Part shown: positions 45,122-55,186 of the stretch, piece by piece | How the letters are laid out: every line of letters begins with the position of its first letter | Position numbering within the stretch: position 1 is the stretch's first letter | DNA from: Paludibacteraceae bacterium | GTDB lineage: Bacteria; Bacteroidota; Bacteroidia; Bacteroidales; Paludibacteraceae | Direction: 5' to 3' | Length of the DNA stretch: 64,000 nucleotides | Assembly: GCA_017394705.1 (NCBI GenBank) | Contig: JAFPXH010000009.1 | Coordinates: forward strand, 62,001-126,000 | Program-made: the position numbers and the translations under genes | The notes under the pieces: model-generated | What the model was told of the DNA's origin: nothing | The model's database searches: none | Seen by the model: the letters and a program-made list of their open reading frames with translations, nothing else

Positions 45122-45865
45122 ATGCGCTACTTTATCACCTTTGCATATCGAGGCACCGATTTTCACGGTTCGCAAACTCAGCCGAACGGCAATACCGTTC
45201 AGGCGGAGATGGAAGCGGCGTTTGCCACGATATTACGCCAACCGGTTGCCCTCACTTTTGCCGGGCGAACGGATGCAGGGGTACATGCAGAGCAAATGGT
45301 AGCGCATTTCGATATAGACAAACCCGTGCCTGCCAATCTGATGGCGAGGCTTAATAATTTATTGCCGGACTCGATTGCGGTCTCTGACATTCGGCGTGTC
45401 ACAGATGAGGCGCACGCGCGCTTTGATGCAACGGAACGCACCTATCGCTATCGCGTCACCACACGCAAGAACCCATTTAGCTGTCAAATACGGACGCGCG
45501 TCGCACCAATCCTCAACTTTACTGCTATGAATAAGGCTGCTGCACTGTTGTTAGGAAAGCAGGACTTCGCGTCTTTCTGTCGGACGCATACGGATGTCAA
45601 AACAACCATCTGCGACGTGCGTGAAGCAAAATGGGTACAAGAGAACGACACTGAAGCTTATTTCGTGATTACGGCTGATCGCTTTCTGCGGAATATGGTA
45701 CGCGCTGTTGTCGGCACACTCTTTGAAGTTGGGCGGGGCAAAATGACCGAGGCTGAGTTTGCGCAAGTCATCGCTGCGCACGACAGGTGTAAGGCCGGAC
45801 ACTCCGCGCCCGCGGAAGGACTGACTTTAATTGAAATTAAATATCCCCCAAATATATATCTATGA
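45122..45865 (+). CDS. truA: tRNA pseudouridine(38-40) synthase
   Basis: 247 residues. FAYRGTDFHGSQTQPNGNTVQAEME, the catalytic Asp in FAGRTDAGVHAEQMVAHF, and FLRNMVRAVVGTLFEVGRG are all TruA motifs. Modifies positions 38-40 of the tRNA anticodon stem. Its stop overlaps the GH28 start by 4 bases. Confidence 0.95.
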   Translation: MRYFITFAYRGTDFHGSQTQPNGNTVQAEMEAAFATILRQPVALTFAGRTDAGVHAEQMVAHFDIDKPVPANLMARLNNLLPDSIAVSDIRRVTDEAHARFDATERTYRYRVTTRKNPFSCQIRTRVAPILNFTAMNKAAALLLGKQDFASFCRTHTDVKTTICDVREAKWVQENDTEAYFVITADRFLRNMVRAVVGTLFEVGRGKMTEAEFAQVIAAHDRCKAGHSAPAEGLTLIEIKYPPNIYL

Positions 45866-47409
45866 AAAAACTCTCTCTCTTGCTGCTTGCTGCAGCATTC
45901 TTAAGCGCTTGCAACACTGCCTCCAAGTATCAGACGACCAAGCAAAGCGACATCGACCAACTGACCAAATCGGCCTCTTTTGACATGCCGAAAGTGACAG
46001 TACCCTCGTTCCCGAATCGCACCTTCGACGTATTGGATTATGGTGCCGATCCCACGGGAGAACTCCTCGCCACGGATGCTATCCAACGGGCTATTGATGA
46101 ATGCGCTGCGGCTGGAGGAGGAACGGTTATTATCCCTGCCGGCATTTATCTGACAGGCCCGATTTTCTTCAAATCCAATGTGCGGTTGTACACCGAGCGA
46201 AACAGCCTTATCGTCTTCTCCCACGATCTCGATTTGTATGAGATTTACGATGAGTGGTTTGAAGGTATTCCTACCAAACGCTGTACCAGTCCGCTTTACG
46301 CTCTCAATGCAGAGAATATTGCCATAACCGGTCATGGGACATTCAACGGTAACGGTGACTGGTGGAGACCGCTCAAGAAGAACAAAATGGCTCCGGGGCA
46401 ATGGAAAAAGCACCTGAAGGAGAAAGGCGGAGTGGTTACAGACAACGATATCTGGTATCCGGACAGCGCTTCTATCCTTGCGCAAACCTATTGTGTAGAT
46501 CAGAATGTGCCGGTGATTACAGATGATAGCCTCTGGCAAGTTGTCAAATCATTCCTTCGTCCGGTAATGCTGCATTTTGTAGGATGCAAGAACATTCTGC
46601 TGGAAGGTGTCACTTTCGAAAACAGTCCGGCATGGAATCTGCACCCCATGTGCTGCGAGAATGTTATCCTGCGTGATTTGAACGTACGCAATCCATGGTA
46701 CAGCCAAAACGGAGATGGTGTGGATGTAGAGAGCTGTAAGAATGTGGTAATCAGCCATTGCTCGTTCGATGTAGGAGATGATGCTATCTGCATGAAGTCC
46801 GGCAAAGACAAACCCGGTCGCGACAGAGGTATCCCGACGGAAAATGTAGTCGTAGATGATTGTGTAGTCTATCATGGTCATGGCGGTTTCGTTTGCGGTT
46901 CGGAGATGTCCGGAGGAATCAAAAACGTAGAAGTGCGCAATAATCTCTATATCGGTACGGATGTGGGTCTGCGCTTTAAATCCACCCGCGGACGAGGAGG
47001 TGTTGTAGAAAATATCTTCATCAACGGCGTTAATATGATTAATATCCCGAATGAGGGCTTGCTCTTTGATCTCTTCTATGGAGGAAAGGGTGCCGGCGAA
47101 GAGACGGAAGAAGAAATCGCAGCGCGCATGAACGCAGAGGCTCCGGCGGTAAGTGAAGAGACACCGGCATTCCGCAATATTGTGATTGAAAACGTAAAAG
47201 GCTCCAATATCAAGCGCGCCATCTATTTCAACGGTCTTCCGGAGATGAAGATTCAGAATGTGACCTTGCGTGATATCAAGATGAGCGCGACCGAAGGAGC
47301 ACTCTTCCGCCAAACGGACGGACTGGTGATTGAGAAAGTGAATATTATTCCCGTCAAAGGAGAAGCCTTCACTTTTGCTCCATCTGTAGAAAATGTCAAG
47401 ATTAATTGA
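45862..47409 (+). CDS. GH28 polygalacturonase-type lipoprotein
   Basis: 515 residues. Signal with lipobox FLSAC (C17). The parallel β-helix of GH28 opens with FDVLDYGADPTGE and has the active-site series NGDGVDVESCKNV, DVGDDAICMKSGKD, GHGGFVCGSEMSGG and RFKSTRGRGG. In classical enzymes the first site is NTD; here NGD. It should cut homogalacturonan or rhamnogalacturonan exposed at the cell surface. Forms a pectin pair with the DUF4861 gene behind it; the CE12-type esterase at 61582 fits the same diet. Confidence 0.9.
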   Translation: MKKLSLLLLAAAFLSACNTASKYQTTKQSDIDQLTKSASFDMPKVTVPSFPNRTFDVLDYGADPTGELLATDAIQRAIDECAAAGGGTVIIPAGIYLTGPIFFKSNVRLYTERNSLIVFSHDLDLYEIYDEWFEGIPTKRCTSPLYALNAENIAITGHGTFNGNGDWWRPLKKNKMAPGQWKKHLKEKGGVVTDNDIWYPDSASILAQTYCVDQNVPVITDDSLWQVVKSFLRPVMLHFVGCKNILLEGVTFENSPAWNLHPMCCENVILRDLNVRNPWYSQNGDGVDVESCKNVVISHCSFDVGDDAICMKSGKDKPGRDRGIPTENVVVDDCVVYHGHGGFVCGSEMSGGIKNVEVRNNLYIGTDVGLRFKSTRGRGGVVENIFINGVNMINIPNEGLLFDLFYGGKGAGEETEEEIAARMNAEAPAVSEETPAFRNIVIENVKGSNIKRAIYFNGLPEMKIQNVTLRDIKMSATEGALFRQTDGLVIEKVNIIPVKGEAFTFAPSVENVKIN

Positions 47410-48466
47410 TAAATCTGTCTGTATTCTGTCAGCGAAAGCGGTCTGTGTTCTATCAGCCGCTTTCGCGGCGGTCTTTCTCGCGGGCTGTGCCCCGCGGGTA
47501 GCAACCTCTTTCTGGAAAATCGGCACTCCTGCCGATTCTGCCGTTGCCGGCTATACTGTTATCCATGCGGAGGGAAAAACGCGCCATTGCTATCCTATTG
47601 AAGCATGGAGCGACGGTCCGCTCGTAGATACGTATCACGAGTTACACCATCATGGTGTAGCCGTGGAGTCGGAACTGATGGCTTATCGTATTTATTTTGA
47701 CAAAAAGCAAACGATTGACCCCTATTGTAAACGCAAGCCTCAGCTCGAATTGTCCACCGGTTATTGGTATCCGAATGATAGTCTGCTGGCGGAGGGCTAC
47801 GGAGATGATATACTCCGCGTGAGCGGAACAGTAGGCGTCGGCTCTGTCAAGTATTGGAACGGCAAACTCTATCACATAGAGGATGTAGGAGAACGACAGC
47901 AATGGATTGTCAGAAAGAGCCGCAATAAAGCCACCATAGCCGTCTGCGACGTAGATTGGACTATTCCTGACGGGAATCAAGAAGACCCGGAGAAGAGAAA
48001 AGTAGTGGACATGAATGTGGAATACACGATGCGCGCAGGGCATAGGGATATGCGGTGCGACATTAAAGTGTCCGAGCCGGTCGAAGGTCTATGTACCGGC
48101 GTGCAGACCATTCCGGCTAAAGGGCCACATAACCAATCACAAATTACCAATTACCAATTAGAGAACGGAACTCTCTTGGTTTCATGGGGTACCGACTGGC
48201 CGGTAAATGATTCCATCAAATATGCCAAAGAGACTGTCGGTTTGGGTGTCTTTATTCCAAAAGAATATGCCGGAGAGATTGTTCATGACAAGAGGAATAA
48301 TCTCTGCCTTTTAAAATCACAAATCAGCAATAACAAATCACAAATGTGTGCGACAGCACACTTCTACCTCACCGTTTGCGGTGCCACCAAAGAAAACCAC
48401 CCCGTTGCAACCAATGCAACAGAGTGGCGAGATTACTTGCTTCGCTGGGCGCGTCGGCTCAAATAG
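47393..48466 (+). CDS. DUF4861 lipoprotein (pectin-utilisation associated)
   Basis: 357 residues. Lipobox FLAGC (C32). The body HAEGKTRHCYPIEAWSDGPLVDTYHELHHHGVAVESELMAYRIYFD matches DUF4861, commonly encoded next to GH28/GH105 genes in Bacteroidetes pectin loci. The start overlaps GH28 by 17 bases. Two spots in the chain are translated word repeats: NQSQITNYQLEN (48130-48165) and LLKSQISNNKSQM (48310-48345), both of the type seen in spacers. Confidence 0.82.
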   Translation: MSRLIDKSVCILSAKAVCVLSAAFAAVFLAGCAPRVATSFWKIGTPADSAVAGYTVIHAEGKTRHCYPIEAWSDGPLVDTYHELHHHGVAVESELMAYRIYFDKKQTIDPYCKRKPQLELSTGYWYPNDSLLAEGYGDDILRVSGTVGVGSVKYWNGKLYHIEDVGERQQWIVRKSRNKATIAVCDVDWTIPDGNQEDPEKRKVVDMNVEYTMRAGHRDMRCDIKVSEPVEGLCTGVQTIPAKGPHNQSQITNYQLENGTLLVSWGTDWPVNDSIKYAKETVGLGVFIPKEYAGEIVHDKRNNLCLLKSQISNNKSQMCATAHFYLTVCGATKENHPVATNATEWRDYLLRWARRLK

Positions 48467-49097
48467 CGGTCATTCTCATTCGCATGTCGTTCGCATCGCG
48501 GACGTCACCGTTGGATTTCTTTCCCGCGCGTACTTTATATAGCGCGTACGCGCCCGCAAGCACTGCAACAAAGAGCCATACTTCCCATCCATCGCCTATC
48601 GGGCACCAGCAATAGCCCTCTTCGTACACGTGATCACAACCGTAGGAGTACCAACTACCACATACCTCACATACCCAATCACCTTGTCCGTCATCGCCTG
48701 CGTTAGGATCCCAATGCCAGTGACACTCTCCACATGCATCATCTGGTACCGGAGGATCTGTCGGGCTACGTCTTGGACCGGTTTTCGGATGATAAGAATC
48801 TACTGTTGTTATTCCTCCGGATACCCGCGATGCGGAAGTCTGAATACCTCGCACGGACGGCGTTGATGTTACAGGTGTTGCAGCAGAAGCTATTCCTCGG
48901 CCCATTGAACTACCGGTAGAAGTCATGGAAGCCACCGGTGCTTGTGCCATTCCTGCAGAAGCAGCACGCTGATGTACGGCGCTCGTTGTGTAGATATATC
49001 CGCCACGCCCTGCTCCCTTATAAGGAGAGGCATAACTCAACGCGGATGCCGTGATAGTGCACAGCAAACACAATATAAATAATGTAATCTTTTTCAA
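48459..49097 (-). CDS. Exported Cys-rich protein with C-terminal membrane anchor; unknown function
   Basis: 212 residues: a signal peptide (to ASA), a Ser/Thr/Gly-rich region, a Cys/His/Trp-rich centre (CGECHWHWDP, CEVCGSW, GCDHVYEEGYCWCP) that looks like a metal site or cross-linked knot, and a tail PIGDGWEVWLFVAVLAGAYALYKVRAGKK, a membrane helix with basic end. It follows the giant exported protein gene on the same strand and meets DUF4861 tail to tail with an 8-base overlap. A role with that protein is only a guess. Confidence 0.65.
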   Translation of the reverse strand: MKKITLFILCLLCTITASALSYASPYKGAGRGGYIYTTSAVHQRAASAGMAQAPVASMTSTGSSMGRGIASAATPVTSTPSVRGIQTSASRVSGGITTVDSYHPKTGPRRSPTDPPVPDDACGECHWHWDPNAGDDGQGDWVCEVCGSWYSYGCDHVYEEGYCWCPIGDGWEVWLFVAVLAGAYALYKVRAGKKSNGDVRDANDMRMRMTAI

Positions 49098-49139
49098 ACT
49101 AATACCTTTCTAATATGCCCTTGTCACAAGGGGAATGCA

Positions 49140-52100
49140 TCAGCGTACAAGTACGCCGGTTGCATTGTACAGCACTCCGTTCTTAAGGATAAAGAGTTGA
49201 TTGTCCTTAATGAACTTGTGTACTTTGGTTCCATTCTCCACATTCTCCACGCCGGTAGCAATGCCCGGTTTGTTAGAGCCATCCCACTCGATTATCTCGA
49301 AGCGGTCAGTAATCATACTATTCGGCTCCGCAAAGAATGTATATTCTGCATTTTCTGTTATTTCAGTTATTTGTTCCGTTTCCCAGTCGAGCAGTGCCAA
49401 CTCTTTCTCGCTGTTCAGATGGCTGAAGAACATCGTGTACATGGTCTCTTCTCCCGTGCGCACACCTACGCGCGTTCCGATGAACGAATTGGTTGCATCT
49501 ACAGATAGCTTATCTTCTCCTTCTATCGCAAAGATATTAAATTCGCCATCCTCCATTTTCCGCGCGTCATAACCATTCTCGTATGCAGCATCATACTGCT
49601 CCGACTCCAGCATATATAAATGATCCAAGAGACCGTCTGCATATACTGATATCTTTAATGCTCCGAGAGCTTGTCCCTCGTCATGAGCTTTGACACGAAG
49701 AGGAACATTCGGATGCTTAGCGTTCCATACTATCTTATTATAATCCAGGGTCACTGTAGCATCTTTTGTGGTGTGCACATAGAATCCTTGCATAGAAGGA
49801 ATGATTGTTGGTAAACTAAATTTACCGCGCAACTCATCGGATACTCCCACAGGGATTCCAATATACTGACCAGGGGCATTATTTTCATTCACTCCTTTAG
49901 TTAAGAGATCCAATTCCTCAATATTCTGGCGTGAACCGGTATTGAACATATAAATTGTTGCAGATGCTCCTTCGGAGAAATCTGTAGTGTCAATTTTAGT
50001 AATATCTATCGGGGCAGCGTAACTATTTGCCAAGACATTCGTTCCTGCTATCGGAGAGTCTTCCGTATAAACTAAGTCCAATTCGACATTATCGTTCGGT
50101 ACCAAATGTCCTGTAAAGGTCACTAATTTCCCTTTCGGGTCTTTGTACTGATTGGTCAAATATCCTGCAAACGGCTCTAATTTGAGGTTTCTGCGGTCAT
50201 TCACCCATTTGCCGGAACCCTCATTCCAGTAATAAATCATATTCGATACAAAGACTGTGCGTGCAAGCGGATTTTCCGCAATAGGAGAACCTACATATTG
50301 CCACTGAGAGATTAAGTTTCTATCCGAGTTCTCATCCATTTCCGTATACACCTTCGTAAACAACTCTATCGTCGCTTCGGGCATTGCGCCGGTGTAATCA
50401 GGAGAAATACGCAGATAGCCTGTCTGACCTCTGGTTGCGCTCTCATAAGCCGAGTCGGCCTTCAGAATCAAGTTGTCCTTCGTTGCGCCGCTAATACCGC
50501 CTGCGCCGATTGTCAAACCACCTGTCGGCATTACAATAACAGAACCGGCAGGAGTAATGGTCATGCTCTGGACCTCTTCTTCGCTATCAACCATCACCTC
50601 AGAAGCGATAATAACATCATCGCTTGCGGTCGGCACTTCTCCAATCTCCCAGTTGCCTGCTTTTGTCCAGTCATCGTCTATCGCGCCATTGAACAGATAG
50701 CGGCCATTAACGGTGAATATCCAAGGCTTGGAAACAGGTGCGTAACTGATATTTCCGGCCTGCGAAACTGTGATCGTGAACGTGCCTAAACCGGAAATCA
50801 CTACTTCGCCATTTATAATAGACGCTATATCACTTCCGCTTGTCACTGCATATGTCACAGGAGTAAGGCCACTTGTCGCATATGCGTTCAAAACAGGAGT
50901 CTCGTCAGGAGTAATTACTGTTTGCGGATCCCAGATAATATCTTGGCTTTCTTGCGTAATGGTAGCAAGAAGAGTGACCTCAACAGATATATTGCGCAGA
51001 GTATCTGTGATAGTTATTGTATTGCTCCAGTCTCCCACTTTAATTGGTTGAACAGAGAAAGCCAAATCCACTGTAGCACGCGTACCGCAATCGGCTTCAA
51101 TCACATCTGTAATAGTCAAGCCGTTGGTTGTATTACTTGCAGTAACGGTCATGTCGCCCTTCACATCCGAATAGGTAACCGGAATTGAGCCTTCATATAG
51201 CGAACCGGCAGCGATATTACCCAAGTTAATCGTCGCATTCTCCACTTCAATCATCGGCACCATCGTTACGGTAATACCACCTACATAGTGGTAACCACGA
51301 CCACCCTGCGGACGAACAAACTTCAGATGCGTCGCCTCCGGACTTAACTGAATTGTTTCCGAATAAGCCGTTGTGTTCTTCTCAGGATAAACATAAGCGA
51401 GAGCTTCAGTTTCATACGTAGCTCCGCCATCGGTAGATTGATATACCTTAATACCCTCGTTATAATACTCGATGACCACGTTATACGATACACCACGCAC
51501 ATAGAAATTCAGTTTGTCCGGTGTACCTTGGCTGTGATCCAACGATACAACGTGAGAAACCTCCGGAAAACTCAGACTGAATGCGTAGAACTCTATCTCG
51601 TCCGTAATCTCTTTCATGAGAGCGGGGTCGCAGTCGCCTGTTTGATTCTCACGTACACGTACTATTTTGGTAATAGAGGTTGCGGCCTCATATTCTTCAT
51701 TCCCTGCTACCGAGGCGGTAATAGTCGTCTCGCCCAAACCGATAACACGGAAATGCGTGCCATCAATCATCTCTATCACACCATTGTCCGCCGGACAAGT
51801 ATATTGAATCAGCGCCGTGCGGGCAGAGTTGGGTTCATCCTCACCGGTTGCAAGGTTCAGCACATACACTTGCGCCGTCAGTTCTTTCTCGTCAGCTACG
51901 GAAATAGCGCGCGTGAAGTTCTGATTCCAAACAATATGCTGGATTTTTTTGTTGGTAGCATTGATAACTTTCGTCTCGCTTACGGACTTCCACAACGGCA
52001 TCTCGGCCGAAGTAGCCGTCAGATGCGCTGTACCTTCACCTACAACGGTGAACGAACGCCCGTCGGCAGCGATACTGATAATCGATTCTTCACCGGCTTG

Positions 52101-54431
52101 CACGGAATAGGTAACGATGGCCTCGTTGGACGCCGTTGCTGCTGCATTATCCGTGAATGTCAGCGGCAATGAAACAGGCTCTGTCTCATAGAGACTTCCC
52201 CACGTTAAGGTCGGGGTCTGCTTCTCCGTCTCTGCGTTGATGGTAATCGTTGCATTCTGACTCGGTGTATAAACCGTGATAGTTGCTGCTATCTGTTCCG
52301 GAATATCGCTTGTATAGGTTACTATAATCTCTTTGCGCTCCGCCGAAGCATCAAAAGCAGTCTCGCCTACAGTAACATGCGCATTGTCGCTTGCAACCTT
52401 TATCTCGTCAGCACAATCGCTATAATCCACATAGAACACAGCCGTTTTTTCACCATTTACGGTGTTGATCGGCAGATTCAGCGAGGGAAGGGTATTTCCG
52501 TCTACGTCTTGGATTGTCATCCATTCCTTGCGGGTGATACGAATATCATTGATGTACGGGTTATCGGAAGCATTGATGGTACCGCCGCGATCAAATACGA
52601 CCTTTTTCGTTCCATCTGGCAGAGTATAAGTATGGTCTGCCGCATCGTCATAGAAAAACACAGACGCCGCCTCCGGTTTCCATTGAGCAAGTTGAACGTT
52701 ATTAGCATCATACGCCGTTACGGTAGCCTGATTGCCAGCCAATTGGTTCTTTTTCATCTGGAAGCTCAGCACATCGCCCGAGCCTGCTTTCGGCAGGACA
52801 ATTTCCCCAACTGAGGAGGCTGTGTTATCCGGATACTCCGGACCATATACATAGCAGCCTTCAGTCACTGTTACAACATTGACTGTCAGAGTCTTTGAGT
52901 CGCCAAGGTATTTATAGTTCTCTGCTTGAGCGACCGTCCAAGTAGCGCTTCCAAGATTATAAGAGGTATAGATAGCATGCGACTCCGGATAATAAGTAGC
53001 AATATCTCCGCCGGTTGCCTGCGCAACGGTGATTGCCGGAGCGCCTTCAGCATTGTTATCCGAAGAGAAATTCACAAACGCGCCGTCATCGGTAGCCATA
53101 TTCTTGCTCCATGCTCCCCAATCACACGTAATCGTATTCGCGCGTTTATTTATAATGATTGTCTTTGTTACATCTACCGCGTTGAAGTTCGTCGTCTGAG
53201 GCTGGGTCAGATGCAGCACGACCGTTCCAGCCTGTCCTAAACTCAAATAGCGGTTACTCGTCAGCGTAGGGGCAGTTGCGCCTGCATTGATAGTGCTTGA
53301 CGGAGTAAACTCAAACGAATATGTTTTATCGCCATCACTATTGCTCGTCCACAACGCCTGCAGATCCAAAGTCGCGTCCTCTACATAATATGAATCGGCT
53401 ATCGTACAATTAATGGTAGCTGTATTACGCTGCGCTTTACCTTTGATGGTAATCGTCTGCGTGGCAGACAGTTGCGGGCTCTGACTATTTTTGACCGTCA
53501 CAACCAGTTCTTTTGTCCAGTCGCCAACCTCTGTCGGCTCGAAATAAATTGTCAAAGTCTTGTGGTCACTGCTCCAAGAAGTCGTGAACGGCGCAATAGA
53601 CGCGTCTGCGGTTTTCTCGAAATTGACTGCATTCGCATTAAATGTCAACGTAACGGCATTGCTCTTACGAGTATCTTTCGCCAAAGTGTATGTGCCGAAA
53701 TCAATAGAAGTCTTGTTTGCAGAAAGAGTCGGTGTCAAATCAACATTAGCAGTTACCGTAGCGGTTTTAGAAGTTCCGCCTTCTGCCTTAGAAGTCAACG
53801 TGACAGATGCTGTGTGCGCTCCTTGTGACGTCGTCGCCGTACAAGTATAACGAACGGTTATCGTTACTTTATTGTTACTGTACGACCATGAAACAAACTC
53901 CCAGCCGGCACCATCTACATTATAAGTAAAATCAGCCGTTGCATCGGCATTAGATACATTAAATACAGCAGTTGTTGTCGCATTACCCGGAGCGGTGAAA
54001 TTTAAAGTCCCCGCAGATTCTACTGATTTAACGGTTACCGGAACAAACTTCGCCCAAAACTCTTCTGTTCTACTACCTGATTTTTGGCTGGATGTGCTAT
54101 ATGGATTGCTCGTAGAGGCGGCCGTTCCAGTACAAGCTGCATTTTTATACCACCCCGAAAAGGTATATCCAGTGCTTGCCTCTGCACTATATTTACAATA
54201 AGCCCAACTAGCAACATTTGTAGAAGCTGATGCTGTAGCTTGAGTCCCGTTAGAGGTAGAATTGGGACCATCCACCAACGCATCGAAATAATTGGAGTGA
54301 GCCTCTACAGACACGGTTCCCTTTCCTTGTCCAACCGCTACCTTTCCCGTTATCTTTCCCCACGCATTAGTAGAGGACGTGAGAACACACAGTAAAACTA
54401 TAGATTTTAGGATAAAAGTGAAGTTTCTCAT
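49140..54431 (-). CDS. Giant multi-domain exported protein with Ig-like repeats and sorting-type tail
   Basis: 1763 residues from ATG 54431 (MRNFTFILKS; the longer frame to 54512 crosses poor codons). After the signal peptide come an InlB/Listeria–Bacteroides-type repeat (GYTFSGWYKNAACTG), then many Ig-like/choice-of-anchor β-sandwich domains (for example LSANKTSIDFGTYTLAKDTR), then several bacterial Ig domains (VTYSVQAGEESIISI..., ITASVAGNEEYEAA) and a β-helix-like passage. It ends FIKDNQLFILKNGVLYNATG.., the GQLxI...YNxxG tail seen in four neighbours. Likely a surface or secreted adhesin. No enzyme motif seen. Confidence 0.82.
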   Translation of the reverse strand: MRNFTFILKSIVLLCVLTSSTNAWGKITGKVAVGQGKGTVSVEAHSNYFDALVDGPNSTSNGTQATASASTNVASWAYCKYSAEASTGYTFSGWYKNAACTGTAASTSNPYSTSSQKSGSRTEEFWAKFVPVTVKSVESAGTLNFTAPGNATTTAVFNVSNADATADFTYNVDGAGWEFVSWSYSNNKVTITVRYTCTATTSQGAHTASVTLTSKAEGGTSKTATVTANVDLTPTLSANKTSIDFGTYTLAKDTRKSNAVTLTFNANAVNFEKTADASIAPFTTSWSSDHKTLTIYFEPTEVGDWTKELVVTVKNSQSPQLSATQTITIKGKAQRNTATINCTIADSYYVEDATLDLQALWTSNSDGDKTYSFEFTPSSTINAGATAPTLTSNRYLSLGQAGTVVLHLTQPQTTNFNAVDVTKTIIINKRANTITCDWGAWSKNMATDDGAFVNFSSDNNAEGAPAITVAQATGGDIATYYPESHAIYTSYNLGSATWTVAQAENYKYLGDSKTLTVNVVTVTEGCYVYGPEYPDNTASSVGEIVLPKAGSGDVLSFQMKKNQLAGNQATVTAYDANNVQLAQWKPEAASVFFYDDAADHTYTLPDGTKKVVFDRGGTINASDNPYINDIRITRKEWMTIQDVDGNTLPSLNLPINTVNGEKTAVFYVDYSDCADEIKVASDNAHVTVGETAFDASAERKEIIVTYTSDIPEQIAATITVYTPSQNATITINAETEKQTPTLTWGSLYETEPVSLPLTFTDNAAATASNEAIVTYSVQAGEESIISIAADGRSFTVVGEGTAHLTATSAEMPLWKSVSETKVINATNKKIQHIVWNQNFTRAISVADEKELTAQVYVLNLATGEDEPNSARTALIQYTCPADNGVIEMIDGTHFRVIGLGETTITASVAGNEEYEAATSITKIVRVRENQTGDCDPALMKEITDEIEFYAFSLSFPEVSHVVSLDHSQGTPDKLNFYVRGVSYNVVIEYYNEGIKVYQSTDGGATYETEALAYVYPEKNTTAYSETIQLSPEATHLKFVRPQGGRGYHYVGGITVTMVPMIEVENATINLGNIAAGSLYEGSIPVTYSDVKGDMTVTASNTTNGLTITDVIEADCGTRATVDLAFSVQPIKVGDWSNTITITDTLRNISVEVTLLATITQESQDIIWDPQTVITPDETPVLNAYATSGLTPVTYAVTSGSDIASIINGEVVISGLGTFTITVSQAGNISYAPVSKPWIFTVNGRYLFNGAIDDDWTKAGNWEIGEVPTASDDVIIASEVMVDSEEEVQSMTITPAGSVIVMPTGGLTIGAGGISGATKDNLILKADSAYESATRGQTGYLRISPDYTGAMPEATIELFTKVYTEMDENSDRNLISQWQYVGSPIAENPLARTVFVSNMIYYWNEGSGKWVNDRRNLKLEPFAGYLTNQYKDPKGKLVTFTGHLVPNDNVELDLVYTEDSPIAGTNVLANSYAAPIDITKIDTTDFSEGASATIYMFNTGSRQNIEELDLLTKGVNENNAPGQYIGIPVGVSDELRGKFSLPTIIPSMQGFYVHTTKDATVTLDYNKIVWNAKHPNVPLRVKAHDEGQALGALKISVYADGLLDHLYMLESEQYDAAYENGYDARKMEDGEFNIFAIEGEDKLSVDATNSFIGTRVGVRTGEETMYTMFFSHLNSEKELALLDWETEQITEITENAEYTFFAEPNSMITDRFEIIEWDGSNKPGIATGVENVENGTKVHKFIKDNQLFILKNGVLYNATGVLVR

Positions 54432-54572
54432 ATTTATACCTTTCAGACTATTCATTGTTTTGTATCTTAAAATTCGACTTGTTTTAGTGTTTTTGCCAAG
54501 TGCGGTTTGCAAAATGTACGTTTTTTAAGGATTTATGTGCGTTTTGCGTTCCACTACCAGCGAAAAAGTGTG

Positions 54573-54604
54573 CAAAATTAATATTTTTCTACGAAACCAC
54601 CAAA
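54573..54604 (-). promoter_or_regulatory. Promoter of the giant exported protein gene
   Basis: Minus strand: TTTG (54604-54601), 20 bases, TAATTTTG (54580-54573). Leader of about 135 bases to ATG 54431; nothing else is recognised in 54432-54850 apart from the terminator. Confidence 0.7.
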
Positions 54605-54747
54605 TATTTAGACCTTTACGCGCACGAATAATAAGGATATATAGTCGAATCTTAAAATCCGACACCTTCTTATGTTGCAAAACATGGATTTTGTTCCATT
54701 TTTCCAATTAAAACATTTTTAATAGAAAAATACAACACGACAAGCAT

Positions 54748-54774
54748 AAAAAAAGAGAAGACTTGCGTCTCCTC
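54748..54774 (-). terminator. Terminator of the M6/S26/PqqD operon
   Basis: Minus strand: GAGGAGAC-GCAA-GTCTTCTC followed by TTTTTTT. It lies about 75 bases past the PqqD-like stop. Confidence 0.85.
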
Positions 54775-54850
54775 CAAATGTTCTAAATGTATGTTCGTCG
54801 GGACATGGTCCCGTGATGGTCATGTTCTATTTCGCACCTACATTCATTCT

Positions 54851-55135
54851 TCAGACAGCAATCACACCTGCCTTTTTCCACTCATCGAGCGTGGCGTCTA
54901 TGTCACTCATCGCCTGCTCCGGGGACACTTCATACTCCGCGCAAAGCGCTTTGCATAGTTCTGCGGTTGTAAAAACGCCGTGTGCCGCCGTTTGTTCTTC
55001 CGCTTTCTGCCATAAGAAAGCCGCGGTCTCATTGAGTGTAATCATCTTATTAAAATTGATCAACTCCATCGACTCGCCGACCAATATATATTCGTTGCCT
55101 AACTTACGCAGGCGAAAGCCATCAATCGTTCTCAT
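54851..55135 (-). CDS. PqqD-like peptide-binding protein
   Basis: 94 residues with the PqqD/RRE-like pattern: FRLRKLGNEYILVGES, NFNKMITLNETAAFLW, then TTAELCKALCAEYEVSPEQAMSDIDATLDEWKKAG. Proteins of this fold bind leader peptides for modification enzymes (RiPPs) but are also common in Bacteroidales next to S24/S26-type peptidases. No radical-SAM or other modifying enzyme is in the window. Last gene of the operon. Confidence 0.82.
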   Translation of the reverse strand: MRTIDGFRLRKLGNEYILVGESMELINFNKMITLNETAAFLWQKAEEQTAAHGVFTTAELCKALCAEYEVSPEQAMSDIDATLDEWKKAGVIAV

Positions 55136-55186
55136 TTTTTTGTCGTTAGCTTATTATAATTAAAACAAAAACATAAAAAACAATTT

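Noticed and set aside
46549..47526. 325-codon open frame on the minus strand across the GH28 gene
   Set aside because: Antisense to the β-helix coding region; composition is that of a reverse-complement shadow, with no start signal or promoter.
51438..52172. 244-codon plus-strand frame inside the giant exported protein gene
   Set aside because: Antisense to Ig-like domains that continue on both sides in the real frame.
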